A stretch of 64,000 nucleotides of DNA from Streptomyces sennicomposti (GTDB lineage: Bacteria; Actinomycetota; Actinomycetes; Streptomycetales; Streptomycetaceae): the NCBI RefSeq assembly GCF_019890635.1, contig NZ_JAIOAB010000022.1, forward strand, positions 1 through 64,000. The letters run 5' to 3'. The translations under genes and the position numbers were made by a program. Shown here in pieces: positions 52,563 to 60,885 of this stretch. The notes under the pieces were generated by a model. That model ran no database searches. It was not told the origin of the DNA and saw nothing but the letters and a program-made list of their open reading frames with translations. Numbering within the stretch: position 1 is the first letter of the stretch; every line of letters begins with the position of its first letter.

Positions 52563-53480
52563 ATGGGCACGGTGTCGAAGGAACTGCTGGTGTTGCAGGT
52601 ATGGCCGGGGAAGGTGCTGCGGGTGAGCACCGCCGACGGCGAGGTGAACACCCTTGTCGAGGACGCCGGCGCGGCACCCGACGGCATCGTGGTCGACGCG
52701 GGCGTCGCCTACTGGACGACCATGGGGGCTCCGGTGGTCGACCCGGACGTCCCGGGCGAGGCCGGCCAGGATTTCTCACGCCGCAACGGCGGCATCCACG
52801 CCTTCGACCTCGGCGGCGGTTCGCCCCGTGATCTGCTCCCGGAAGGAGCGATCACCACGGGCAAGCAACTGACCTCCGACGGCGCGGGGACGCTTTACTG
52901 GGGTGACCGTGAGGGGCACCGGATCAGCCGGGTTCGCACCGACGGGAGCGGTCTGACCGATCTGGTGGCCACCCCGGACGCCGACGGCGTCCTCGGCGAG
53001 TGCGTCGGGGTGGCCGTGGATCGTGACCGCGGACACCTGTACTGGACGCAGAAGGGCCCGGCCAAGGGCGGCCGGGGGCGGATCTTCCGTGCGGGTCTGG
53101 AGATTCCGGCGGGGCAGAGCGCGGCCGACCGCTCTGACGTCGAACTGCTGTGGAGCGACCTCCCCGAGCCGATCGATCTGCACCTGGACGGCGGGTGGCT
53201 GTACTGGACCGATCGTGGGGCGGCCCCCGACGGCAACACGCTCAACCGAGCGCCCCTGCCCGCCGAGGGCGCCCGCGGGCGGGCCCCCGAGATCCTCGCC
53301 GACGGCTTCGCCGAGGCCATCGGCCTCGCCGTCGACAGCGCGTCGGGCCTTGCCTTCGTCTCCGACCTCGGCGGCCACATCCGCGCCGTACCGCTGCCCG
53401 ACGGCCCCGCCGCCTCCCGGGCGCCCTGGGACGTCGTCAGCCTCGGACGCCCACTGACCGGGCTGTGCCTGCTGAGCTAG
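52563..53480 (+). CDS. YWTD/SMP-30-like beta-propeller protein
   Basis: 305-residue protein built of repeated blades with LYWGDREGHRISRVRTDG, LYWTQKGP and LYWTDRG motifs, as in LDL-receptor YWTD and SMP-30/gluconolactonase-like propellers. No signal peptide is visible, so it is probably cytoplasmic. Members include lactonases and, in some clusters, proteins of unknown role. ATG 52563 lies shortly after AGGGGCAAGG. It is transcribed with the downstream dehydrogenase and shares operator copy 6 with the ACP/KAS III operon, which is why I count it in the cluster. A hydrolytic or lactone-opening role is only a guess. Confidence 0.75.
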   Translation: MGTVSKELLVLQVWPGKVLRVSTADGEVNTLVEDAGAAPDGIVVDAGVAYWTTMGAPVVDPDVPGEAGQDFSRRNGGIHAFDLGGGSPRDLLPEGAITTGKQLTSDGAGTLYWGDREGHRISRVRTDGSGLTDLVATPDADGVLGECVGVAVDRDRGHLYWTQKGPAKGGRGRIFRAGLEIPAGQSAADRSDVELLWSDLPEPIDLHLDGGWLYWTDRGAAPDGNTLNRAPLPAEGARGRAPEILADGFAEAIGLAVDSASGLAFVSDLGGHIRAVPLPDGPAASRAPWDVVSLGRPLTGLCLLS

Positions 53481-53607
53481 GCGGACCGGGCCGGCCCGCG
53501 GTCCCGCAACTCATCCGTACGCGCCGCCAGGCGGACCGGCGGCAAGAGCGGTTTTCCGACAGGCGATCGCGGTTCCCGGCGGTCCCATGAGAGCAGCAGG
53601 AGCGACC

Positions 53608-54477
53608 ATGTCCTTCACACTTCCCACGGACATCGAGAACCGGCCGGTGGCCGTGATCGGCGCGGGCACCCTCGGGCGTCGGATCGCGCTGATGTTCGCC
53701 GACCGCGGCGGACTGGTGCGGATCTACGACAAGTCGGCGCAGGCCGGCGAAGCGGCCCGCAGCTTCGTGGAGGAGAGCCTCCCGGAGGTCGTCGCAGGGC
53801 TCGACGGCGGCCGACCGGGCCGGGTGGACATCACCGACGACCTGGCCGAAGCCCTCGCGGACACCTGGCTCGTGGTCGAGGCGGTGCCCGAGCGACTCGA
53901 CCTGAAGAAGGAGATCTTCGGCGAACTCGACCGCACCGCCCCCGCCGACGCCATCCTGGCCAGCAACTCCTCGTCCTACGCCTCGGACGAGTTCATCGAC
54001 CGGGTCGAGCACCCGGAGCGGGTACTGAACATCCACTTCTACCAGCCGCCCGCTCAGAACGCCGTCGACATCATGTCGGACGGACAGACCGATCCGCGGA
54101 TCATGGAGCTGCTCAAGAAGGAGTTGCCCCGGTACGGGGTGTTCCCGTTCGAGGCTCACAAGAAATCGACGGGCTTCATCTTCAACCGCATCTGGGCGGC
54201 CATCAAGCGCGAAGCCCTGGCCGTCGTCGCCGAAGGGGTGTCCACGCCGCAGGACGTGGACGAGATGTGGAAGATCAACATGGGTACTCCGGCCGGCCCC
54301 TTCCGGATGATGGACCAGGTGGGACTGGACGTCGTGCTGGACATCGAGAAGCACTACGCCGCCGAGAACCCCCACCTCCCCACCGGCCCCCAAGACCTGC
54401 TGAAGAAGTACGTGGACGCGGGGCACCTGGGGGTCAAGTCCGGGCAGGGCTTCTACACCTACGACCGACAGGACTGA
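53608..54477 (+). CDS. 3-hydroxyacyl-CoA dehydrogenase-like NAD enzyme
   Basis: 289-residue NAD(P)-dependent dehydrogenase of the FadB/HBDH family: Rossmann motif VIGAGTLGRRIALMFA, SNSSSYASDEFI, NIHFYQPP and the C-terminal KSGQGFYTY. It would interconvert beta-keto and beta-hydroxy acyl thioesters or similar substrates. ATG 53608 follows AGGAG; the in-frame ATG at 53587 is less likely. It is the last gene I assign to the cluster, supplying a ketoreduction or alcohol oxidation that the PKS module itself lacks. Substrate unknown. Confidence 0.87.
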   Translation: MSFTLPTDIENRPVAVIGAGTLGRRIALMFADRGGLVRIYDKSAQAGEAARSFVEESLPEVVAGLDGGRPGRVDITDDLAEALADTWLVVEAVPERLDLKKEIFGELDRTAPADAILASNSSSYASDEFIDRVEHPERVLNIHFYQPPAQNAVDIMSDGQTDPRIMELLKKELPRYGVFPFEAHKKSTGFIFNRIWAAIKREALAVVAEGVSTPQDVDEMWKINMGTPAGPFRMMDQVGLDVVLDIEKHYAAENPHLPTGPQDLLKKYVDAGHLGVKSGQGFYTYDRQD

Positions 54478-54956
54478 CAGTGATGATTGCTGCGGCTTCG
54501 CTCGGCGGTCTGACCCCAGGCCTGACCTGCGGCCGGACCGGCCGCACGCCATCGCCGCTCTCGCCGTGACGTCCCTTCGAAGCCCTGCGCCCCGGTGCCT
54601 TCGAGCGCCGGCCGGCAGAGCGGCAAGGGCGGTGACGCACCCACCGGACGTCGGACGGTGACGTTCCCCGACGGCGGTCCGCGCCGCCGCCGACGGCAGC
54701 ACCCGCGCGGCCGCCGTCAGGTTCCTTTCGGTACCGCGGCGGGGTCGCCGAAAGTGACCGGCTACAAGAGCCGAGCGCCAACCCCATGAAACCGTACGCC
54801 CGTTGAGCAGGCCCTTGCCAGTGCCGCCCGCCCGGGCCTGGACCGTCCTGCGCCCCTTCCTGCAACCCCGTCCTGCACCGTCCTGCCCCCCCCCTTCCCA
54901 CGCCGCAAGACGACACGGTCGCCCGTCGACCGCGACTCACCCGTCGGCAAAAGTGA
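54478..54956. other. Gap marking the right edge of the biosynthetic cluster
   Basis: About 480 bases without a credible gene. Apart from the hairpin at 54528-54546 I see no structure. The preceding genes are controlled by the cluster palindrome, whereas those after it carry a different operator. Confidence 0.5.
54528..54546. terminator. Possible hairpin terminator after the dehydrogenase
   Basis: TGCGGCCGG and CCGGCCGCA, perfect 9-bp arms around one base, 50 bp after the stop codon. No T tract follows, as is common in actinomycetes. Confidence 0.4.
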
Positions 54957-54997
54957 GAACAGAATCGTTGACAATTCTGTTCGCCTAGATTTAGCGT
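54957..54997 (+). promoter_or_regulatory. GntR gene promoter with overlapping operator
   Basis: GAACAGAAT and ATTCTGTTC form a perfect 9-bp inverted repeat with an 8-base spacer (54957-54982). The spacer contains TTGACA (-35, 54968-54973); a -10-like TAGCGT follows after 18 bp (54992-54997). The complementary strand reads TTGTCAACG, a word also found upstream of the transporter at 59479. Autoregulation by the GntR protein 28 bp downstream is the natural reading. Confidence 0.65.
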
Positions 54998-55024
54998 CGA
55001 CAGGCACTCACTCAGGGAGGGCAG

Positions 55025-55678
55025 ATGCCGAAGGAAGCCCGTCCAGGCTCCGGAGAGCAGGCCAAGCAGTACGCGTTGGAGCGGCTCAGGAAGGCGATCC
55101 TGCGGGGCGAGATGGCGCCGGCCCAGCGGCTGGTGGAGAACGAGCTGGCCGAGAACTACGGCGTCACGCGTGCCAGCATGCGTGCCGCACTGCTCGATCT
55201 GACCTCCGAGGGGCTGGTCGAGCGGATCCGCAACCGCGGTTCGCGGGTGCGGGTGGTGACGGTCGAAGAGGCCGTGGAGATCACGGAGTGCCGGATGGTG
55301 CTCGAAGGGCTGTGTGCGGCCAAGGCGGCGACCGAGGCCACCGACGCGCAGCTCGACGAGCTGACCGCTCTGGGCAAGGCCATGTCCAAGGCGGTCGCCG
55401 ACGGCGATCCGGTCACCTACTCCGAGCTCAACCATGACCTCCACGCCCTGATCCGGGACATCTCCGGCCAGCACACGGCCGTCCGTCTCCTGGAGCGGCT
55501 CAACGCGCAACTGGTGCGCCACCGCTTCCAGTTGGCGCTGCGGCCGGGCCGTCCGCAGCAGTCCCTGAGTGAGCACCTGGCCGTGATCGAAGCGATCGGG
55601 GCCAGGGATCCGCAAGCGGCCGAGACGGCCGTTCGCGCCCACCTCAGGAGCGTGATCGACGCCCTGCGCGCCGACTGA
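55025..55678 (+). CDS. GntR-family (FadR-type) transcriptional regulator
   Basis: 217-residue regulator. Residues 10-75 are a GntR winged helix (YALERLRKAILRGEM, NELAENYGVTRASMRAAL, LVERIRNRGSRV) and 85-210 an all-helical FCD ligand domain with conserved acids and histidines (LNHDLHALI, SEHLAVIEAI, AVRAHL) that often bind a metal and an organic acid. It heads the catabolic operon and has an inverted repeat over its own -35 box; a related site precedes the transporter gene. It most likely represses both until an aromatic acid or ring-cleavage intermediate is present. ATG follows GGGAGGGCAG. Confidence 0.92.
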   Translation: MPKEARPGSGEQAKQYALERLRKAILRGEMAPAQRLVENELAENYGVTRASMRAALLDLTSEGLVERIRNRGSRVRVVTVEEAVEITECRMVLEGLCAAKAATEATDAQLDELTALGKAMSKAVADGDPVTYSELNHDLHALIRDISGQHTAVRLLERLNAQLVRHRFQLALRPGRPQQSLSEHLAVIEAIGARDPQAAETAVRAHLRSVIDALRAD

Positions 55679-55726
55679 ACCGCGCTCCTGGGGCGGGTGC
55701 GGCACCTGTCACCAAGGAGATGCAGC

Positions 55727-56485
55727 ATGACTCACGGCAACGACGCGCCCGCCGTCGCCCCGCCCCGTTCGACCCTCGTCGTCACCGCGCACGCCGGTGA
55801 CTTCGTGTGGCGGGCGGGCGGCGCCATCGCCCTGGCCGCCTCCCGTGGCGAGCAGGTCACGATCGCGTGCCTGACCTTCGGCGAGCGCGGCGAGTCGGCG
55901 AAGGCGTGGCGGGAGGGGAAGAAACTCGACGAGATCAAGGCGATCCGCCGCGAGGAGGCCGAGCGCGCCGCCGCGACGCTCGGCGCCGAGGTCCGCTTCT
56001 TCGACGCCGGCGACTACCCGCTGGTCGCCACCGCCGAGCTGACCGACCGGCTCGTCTCCGTCTACCGGGAGACGCAGCCGGACGTCGTGCTCACGCACCC
56101 GGTCGAGGACCCGTACAACGGCGACCACCCGGCCGCCCACCGCATGGCCCTGGAGGCCCGGGTCCTCGCCCAGGCCATCGGCTACCCCGGCGAGGGCGAG
56201 ATCATCGGCGCCCCGCCCGTCTTCTACTTCGAGCCGCACCAGCCCGAGATGAGCGGCTTCAAACCCGAGGTGCTCCTCGACATCACCGAGGTCTGGGACA
56301 CCAAGCGCAAGGCCATGGAGTGCCTGGGCGCACAGCAGCACCTGTGGGACTACTACACCGATCTCGCCGTACGCCGCGGAGTGCAGCTCAAGCGGAACGC
56401 CGGCCCCAATCTGGGCCTGGCCCACAAGACCATGGCCGAGGCGTACATGCGGCCCTACCCGCAGATCGCGAAGGAGCTCGCCTGA
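55727..56485 (+). CDS. PIG-L/LmbE-family hydratase (4-oxalomesaconate hydratase, GalB-like)
   Basis: 252-residue zinc-dependent PIG-L-fold protein. The metal motif reads AHAGDFVWRAGG instead of the deacetylase AHPDD, and HPVEDPYNGDHPAAH supplies further ligands; this AHAxDFVWRAGG form is characteristic of GalB-type 4-oxalomesaconate hydratases rather than sugar deacetylases. ATG 55727 follows AAGGAG. The next genes encode an RraA-type aldolase and a PrpF-type isomerase, the partners of GalB in gallate and protocatechuate meta-cleavage breakdown, which supports the call. Its stop overlaps the next start by one base. Confidence 0.88.
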   Translation: MTHGNDAPAVAPPRSTLVVTAHAGDFVWRAGGAIALAASRGEQVTIACLTFGERGESAKAWREGKKLDEIKAIRREEAERAAATLGAEVRFFDAGDYPLVATAELTDRLVSVYRETQPDVVLTHPVEDPYNGDHPAAHRMALEARVLAQAIGYPGEGEIIGAPPVFYFEPHQPEMSGFKPEVLLDITEVWDTKRKAMECLGAQQHLWDYYTDLAVRRGVQLKRNAGPNLGLAHKTMAEAYMRPYPQIAKELA

Positions 56486-57180
56486 TGCCCGGCGTCATCG
56501 TCACCGACCCGCCCAAGGCCGAGGCGAAGGACGTCGCGGCGCTCGCCGGGTACGGCACCGCCACCGTCAGCGAGGCCATGGGCCGCACCGGCTTCCTCGG
56601 CAGCCACCTGCGCCCGATCCAGCAAGACGTCCGGGTCGCCGGCACCGCCGTCACGGCGTTGTGCTGGCCCGGCGACAACCTCATGATCCACGCGGCGGTC
56701 GAGCAGTGCGGCGAGGGCGACGTCCTCGTCGTCACCACCACATCGCCGTGCACGGACGGCCTGTTCGGCGAGCTGTTCGCCACAGCGCTCGCCCGTCGCG
56801 GGGTGCGTGGCGTCGTCCTGGACACCGGCATACGTGACACCGCCGAGCTGCGCGCGATGGGCTTCCCGGCCTGGTCCGCCGCCGTCAGCCCGCAGGGCAC
56901 GGTCAAGGCGACCGGCGGCAGCGTGAACGTGCCGATCGCGATCGGCGGCCAGGTGATCCGCCCCGGTGACGTGATCGTCGCCGACGACGACGGCGTGGTG
57001 GTCGTCCCGCGCGAACGTGCCCGCGACACCGCCGAGGCGTCCGAGGCCCGCGAGCGGAAGGAGGCCGGGGCCCGCGCCGCCTTCCTGGAGGGCCAACTGG
57101 GCCTGGACCGCTACGGGTTGCGGGAGACGCTCACGAGGCTCGGGGTGACCTACCGGCCGTACGGGGAGGCCGGGTCGTGA
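56485..57180 (+). CDS. RraA-like 4-carboxy-4-hydroxy-2-oxoadipate aldolase (GalC/LigK-like)
   Basis: 231-residue class II aldolase of the RraA/HMG-CHA family. Substrate and metal residues are visible in VVLDTGIRDTAELR (Arg-Asp pair), with TATVSEAMGRTG near the start and GDVIVADDDGVVVVP near the end. It would split 4-carboxy-4-hydroxy-2-oxoadipate into pyruvate and oxaloacetate, the last step after the hydratase encoded just upstream. Its start overlaps the hydratase stop (TGATG) and its stop overlaps the isomerase start (GTGA), so the three are translationally coupled. Confidence 0.9.
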   Translation: MPGVIVTDPPKAEAKDVAALAGYGTATVSEAMGRTGFLGSHLRPIQQDVRVAGTAVTALCWPGDNLMIHAAVEQCGEGDVLVVTTTSPCTDGLFGELFATALARRGVRGVVLDTGIRDTAELRAMGFPAWSAAVSPQGTVKATGGSVNVPIAIGGQVIRPGDVIVADDDGVVVVPRERARDTAEASEARERKEAGARAAFLEGQLGLDRYGLRETLTRLGVTYRPYGEAGS

Positions 57181-58259
57181 CCGGCCCCACCGAGGTCCGC
57201 TGCATGCTCATGCGCGGCGGCACCTCCAAGGGCGCCTACTTCCTGGCCGACGACCTGCCCACCGAACAGACCGTCCGCGACGAGCTGTTGCTGCGGATCA
57301 TGGGCAGTCCGGACCCGCGCCAGATCGACGGCCTCGGCGGCGGCCACCCGCTCACGAGCAAGGTCGCCGTGGTGTCCCCGTCGGCCGGCCCCGAGGCCGA
57401 CGTCGACTACCTGTTCCTCCAGGTCGCCGTGGACAAGGCGGAGGTGTCGGACCGCCAGAACTGCGGCAACCTGCTCGCCGGGATCGGCCCGTTCGCCGTC
57501 GAGCGCGGACTCGTACGAGCAGGGACCGACGAGACGTCCGTACGGATCCGCATGGTGAACTCCGGTGACTTCGCCACGGCGACGTTCCCGACCCCTGACG
57601 GCCGCGCCGACTACGGCGGCGCCACGGAAATCTCCGGAGTTCCCGGGAGCGCCGCCGCCGTCGTCATCGAATTCCCGCCGCGCAAGGGGGAGTTGCTGCC
57701 GACGGGAAACGTGCGCGACACGGTCGCCGGCATCGAGGTCACCTGCGTCGACAACGGCATGCCGACCGTCCTGATGCCGGCCGGGGCCCTCGCGGTCACC
57801 GGTCAGGAGGACCCGACGGACCTGGAGGGCAACCGGGAACTGACCGCCCGACTCCATGACATACGGCTGGCGGCCGGCCGTCTGATGGGACTCGGCGACG
57901 TCACCGGCACCACCGTCCCCAAGCTCACCCTGCTCTCCGCGCCGCGCCACGGCGGCGCCGTCACCACCCGCACCTTCATCCCGACCCGCGTCCACACCTC
58001 CATCGGCGTCCTCGGCGCCGCGAGCGTGGCGGCCGGGCTGCGGATCGAGGGAAGCGTCGCGCACGGCATCGCGGCCCTCCCCGCTGAGGGCGATCGGCTG
58101 CGCATCGAGCATCCCAGCGGGTTCACCGAGATCGAGAGCAGCGTCGAGCACGCCCCCGACGGCGGCCTGAGGGCCCGTCGCACCGCCGTCGTCCGCACCG
58201 CCCGCAAGATCTTCGACGGCACCGTCTTCCCCGTACCACCCACAGGAGGTCGCTCATGA
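57177..58259 (+). CDS. PrpF-family 4-oxalomesaconate tautomerase (GalD/LigU-like)
   Basis: 360-residue two-domain isomerase of the PrpF family. The signature MLMRGGTSKGAYFL near the start, IDGLGGGHPLTSKVAVV and DRQNCGNLLAGIGPFAVERG are conserved, the last including the catalytic-type cysteine. In this operon it should isomerise the keto or enol form of 4-oxalomesaconate for the hydratase. GTG 57177 overlaps the aldolase stop, and its own stop overlaps the dioxygenase start (ATGA). Confidence 0.9.
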   Translation: MTGPTEVRCMLMRGGTSKGAYFLADDLPTEQTVRDELLLRIMGSPDPRQIDGLGGGHPLTSKVAVVSPSAGPEADVDYLFLQVAVDKAEVSDRQNCGNLLAGIGPFAVERGLVRAGTDETSVRIRMVNSGDFATATFPTPDGRADYGGATEISGVPGSAAAVVIEFPPRKGELLPTGNVRDTVAGIEVTCVDNGMPTVLMPAGALAVTGQEDPTDLEGNRELTARLHDIRLAAGRLMGLGDVTGTTVPKLTLLSAPRHGGAVTTRTFIPTRVHTSIGVLGAASVAAGLRIEGSVAHGIAALPAEGDRLRIEHPSGFTEIESSVEHAPDGGLRARRTAVVRTARKIFDGTVFPVPPTGGRS

Positions 58260-59209
58260 CCCCGCCTCTCGGCGACATCGCCCACATCGGCCACGTCCAG
58301 CTGTTCACCCCGGACCTGGACGCCTCCGTCGCCTTCTTCACCGACTTCCTGGGCCTGACCGTCAACGGGCAGGACGGCGACACCGTCTACCTGCGCACCT
58401 TCGACGACTACGAGCACCACAGCCTCGTTCTCACCGCCCGCGACCAGCCCGGCCTCGGCCGCCTCGCCCTGCGCACCTCCAGCGAGGAGGCGCTCCGGCG
58501 CCGGGTGAGGGCCGTCGAGGCGGCGGGCGGCGCCGGCCACTGGACGGAGGACGAGCCCGGGCTCGGCGCGCTCTACGTCACCGCCGACCCCGACGGCCAC
58601 GAACACGCCCTGTACTGGGACAGCGAGCACTACCGGGCCCCGGAGGCGCTCAAGCCCTCTCTCAAGAACCAGCCGCAGGCCAAACCCAACCGCGGCGTCG
58701 GCGTCCGCCGCCTGGACCACGTCAACTTCCTCGCCGCCGACGTCCTGTCCAACGCCGAGTGGCAGGAAAGGCTCCTCGGCGCCCGCCCCACCGAGCAGAT
58801 CCGGCTCGACTCCGGGAAGATCGCGGCACGTTGGCTGACGTACACCGACAAGTCGTACGACGTCGTCTACACGTCCGACTGGACCGGCAGCGAGGGCCGG
58901 CTGCACCACATCGCCTTCGCCACCGACACCCGCGAGGACATCCTGCGCGCCGCCGACCTCGCCATCGACACCGGCGTCTTCATCGAGACGGGACCGCACA
59001 AGCACGCCATCCAGCAGACGTTCTTCCTCTACGTCTACGAACCCGGCGGCAACCGCGTCGAACTGTGCAACCCGCTCACCCGCCTCGTCCTCGCCCCCGA
59101 CTGGCCGCTGATCACCTGGACGGAGGAGGAGCGCGGGAAGGGGCAGGCATGGGGCCTGCAGACCATCGAATCCTTCCACACGCACGGCACGCCGCTCGTG
59201 CAGCCCTGA
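58256..59209 (+). CDS. Type I (VOC) extradiol ring-cleavage dioxygenase
   Basis: 317-residue catechol 2,3-dioxygenase-like protein with two vicinal-oxygen-chelate repeats. Likely iron ligands are the His of IGHVQLF or RRLDHVNF and of LHHIAFAT, plus the Glu of YEPGGNRVEL; the preceding YVYEPGG tyrosine is typical. It is coupled to the tautomerase gene by ATGA. Because the operon has only the steps after 4-oxalomesaconate (no LigC or LigI), the ring-cleavage substrate that fits is gallate, normally opened by an unrelated LigB-type enzyme. The substrate is inferred; a catechol derivative is possible. Confidence 0.86.
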   Translation: MTPPLGDIAHIGHVQLFTPDLDASVAFFTDFLGLTVNGQDGDTVYLRTFDDYEHHSLVLTARDQPGLGRLALRTSSEEALRRRVRAVEAAGGAGHWTEDEPGLGALYVTADPDGHEHALYWDSEHYRAPEALKPSLKNQPQAKPNRGVGVRRLDHVNFLAADVLSNAEWQERLLGARPTEQIRLDSGKIAARWLTYTDKSYDVVYTSDWTGSEGRLHHIAFATDTREDILRAADLAIDTGVFIETGPHKHAIQQTFFLYVYEPGGNRVELCNPLTRLVLAPDWPLITWTEEERGKGQAWGLQTIESFHTHGTPLVQP

Positions 59210-59278
59210 TCCGAACCGCCCTTTCCGGCCCCGGAGGACGGCGCTCCCGACTTCCGGGGCCCAATGGCCTCTCCGATT

Positions 59279-59320
59279 GTCAACAAAAGTGTTGACGTAC
59301 CGGGATCGGCTTCTTAACGT
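59279..59320 (+). promoter_or_regulatory. Transporter promoter with GntR-type operator
   Basis: GTCAACA-AAAG-TGTTGAC, an inverted repeat with 7-bp arms (59279-59296), overlaps a -35 box TTGACG (59292-59297). A 17-bp spacer leads to TAACGT (59315-59320). The shared word TTGTCAAC links it to the GntR gene promoter. Binding here would block RNA polymerase. Confidence 0.7.
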
Positions 59321-59478
59321 CTACGCCACAGCGAGTCCGAGGCTCCCCGCGCGGAGCCCGTACCTCCCGGGCGCATGCTCCGTCCGCCCTCCCCACCGGC
59401 CGCGCGAGCCGCACCGGCCCACTGCCCTTGCAGCCAGGGACCAAGGCCCTGCCCTGACGTCCCGCACGAGAGGAAACA

Positions 59479-60795
59479 ATGATGTCCTCCTCCGCCACCT
59501 CCCCACTCGCCCGAGCGACCGGGACAGCGGCCCGCCGCAGCCGCACCGCTGTCATCGCCCTGTGCTGGGGACTCGTCCTCCTCGACGGCGTCGACACGTT
59601 CATCTACGGCTCCGTGCTGCCGAAGATGCTCGGCGGCCACAGCCTCGGTCTCACCCCCGACACCGCCGGCACGATCGGCAGTTACGCCAACTTCGGCATG
59701 CTGCTCGGCACGATCCTGTCCGGCATGGCCTCGAACTGGATCGGCCGCCGCGTCACCGTCTTCGTCAGCGTCGTGATCTTCACCCTCGCCACGCTGGGCA
59801 CCGGCTGGTCCCAGTCCTCGGACCAGTTCGGCTTCTTCCGCTTCGTGTGCGGCTTCGGCCTCGGCGCACTGCTGCCGATCGCGATCTCGTACGGCATGGA
59901 GTTCACCTCGCGCGGGCGCCGCGCCCTCGCCACCGGCGTCATCATGACCGCCCACCAGACCGGCGGCGCCCTGGCCCCGCTGCTCGCTCTCTGGCTGGTC
60001 GACGACCACGGCTGGCGAACGGCCTTCATCGCCTCCGCGATACCCGCCCTGATCCTGCTCCCGGTCGCCGTCAAGCTGCTGCCCGAGTCGCCCACCAACC
60101 TGCTCACCCGCGGCCGCCGCGCCGACGCCGAGCTGCTCGCCGCCGACTACGGCACCGAACTGGCCGAGCCGAAGGCGACCGGCGGGGACAAGCTGGACGC
60201 GCTGAAGAACCTCTTCCGGCACGGCCAGTGGGCCACCACGCTCTGCTTCTGGCTGACCTCCTTCGCGGGTCTGCTCCTGGTCTACGGAGTCGGCCAGTGG
60301 CTGCCCAAGATCATGGTCGACCTCGGTCACGACACCGGCGACTCGCTGCTCTTCTCGACGTTCCTGAACGTCGGCGGCATCTGCGGCATGCTCATCGCCG
60401 GCCGCACCGCCGACCGCATCGGCCCGCGCAAGGTCGTCATCGCCTGGTTCGTCCTGACCGCCGTCTTCGTCTACCTCATGGGCGTCGAGATGTCGGTCGG
60501 CGCCCTGTACGCGGTGGTCTTCTGCGCCGGACTGCTGCTCTTCTCCGGCCAGACCATGGTCTACGCGACGGTCGGCACCCACCACAACGACGAGGACCGC
60601 CCCACCGCCCTCGGCTGGGTCTCCGGCATGGGCCGCTTCGGCGCCATCTTCGGCCCGTGGATCGGCGGCGCCCTCATCGAGGCGGGCAACGCCGACATCG
60701 GCTTCACCATGTACGCCTGCGCCGCGCTGTTCGGCGCGCTCATGATGACCGCGGCCGCCCTCACCATCAAGAGCCGCACGGCCGCCAAGGTCTGA
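59479..60795 (+). CDS. MFS aromatic acid:H+ symporter (AAHS/PcaK type)
   Basis: 438-residue major facilitator with 12 predicted membrane segments. LLDGVDTFIYGSVLP near residue 35 is the aromatic acid symporter version of helix 1, and the cytoplasmic loop NWIGRRVTVFVSV is the conserved loop 2-3 motif. It should import the aromatic acid degraded by the preceding operon. ATG 59479 follows GAGAGGAAAC, with ATG 59482 as alternative. It has its own promoter with the GntR-type repeat, so it is co-regulated with, but separate from, the enzyme genes. Confidence 0.9.
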   Translation: MMSSSATSPLARATGTAARRSRTAVIALCWGLVLLDGVDTFIYGSVLPKMLGGHSLGLTPDTAGTIGSYANFGMLLGTILSGMASNWIGRRVTVFVSVVIFTLATLGTGWSQSSDQFGFFRFVCGFGLGALLPIAISYGMEFTSRGRRALATGVIMTAHQTGGALAPLLALWLVDDHGWRTAFIASAIPALILLPVAVKLLPESPTNLLTRGRRADAELLAADYGTELAEPKATGGDKLDALKNLFRHGQWATTLCFWLTSFAGLLLVYGVGQWLPKIMVDLGHDTGDSLLFSTFLNVGGICGMLIAGRTADRIGPRKVVIAWFVLTAVFVYLMGVEMSVGALYAVVFCAGLLLFSGQTMVYATVGTHHNDEDRPTALGWVSGMGRFGAIFGPWIGGALIEAGNADIGFTMYACAALFGALMMTAAALTIKSRTAAKV

Positions 60796-60885
60796 CCGCG
60801 GACAGCCGGAAGAGACCCTCCGGCGCCGGGGGCCCACGAGGAGTCGCGCACCAGGTGGTCGTGTCGGCCGGTCCTCCCGGCCCGG

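Noticed and set aside
55025..55678. GntR protein as the regulator of the biosynthetic cluster
   Set aside because: Its own promoter repeat is unlike the cluster palindrome and recurs only before the aromatic acid transporter.
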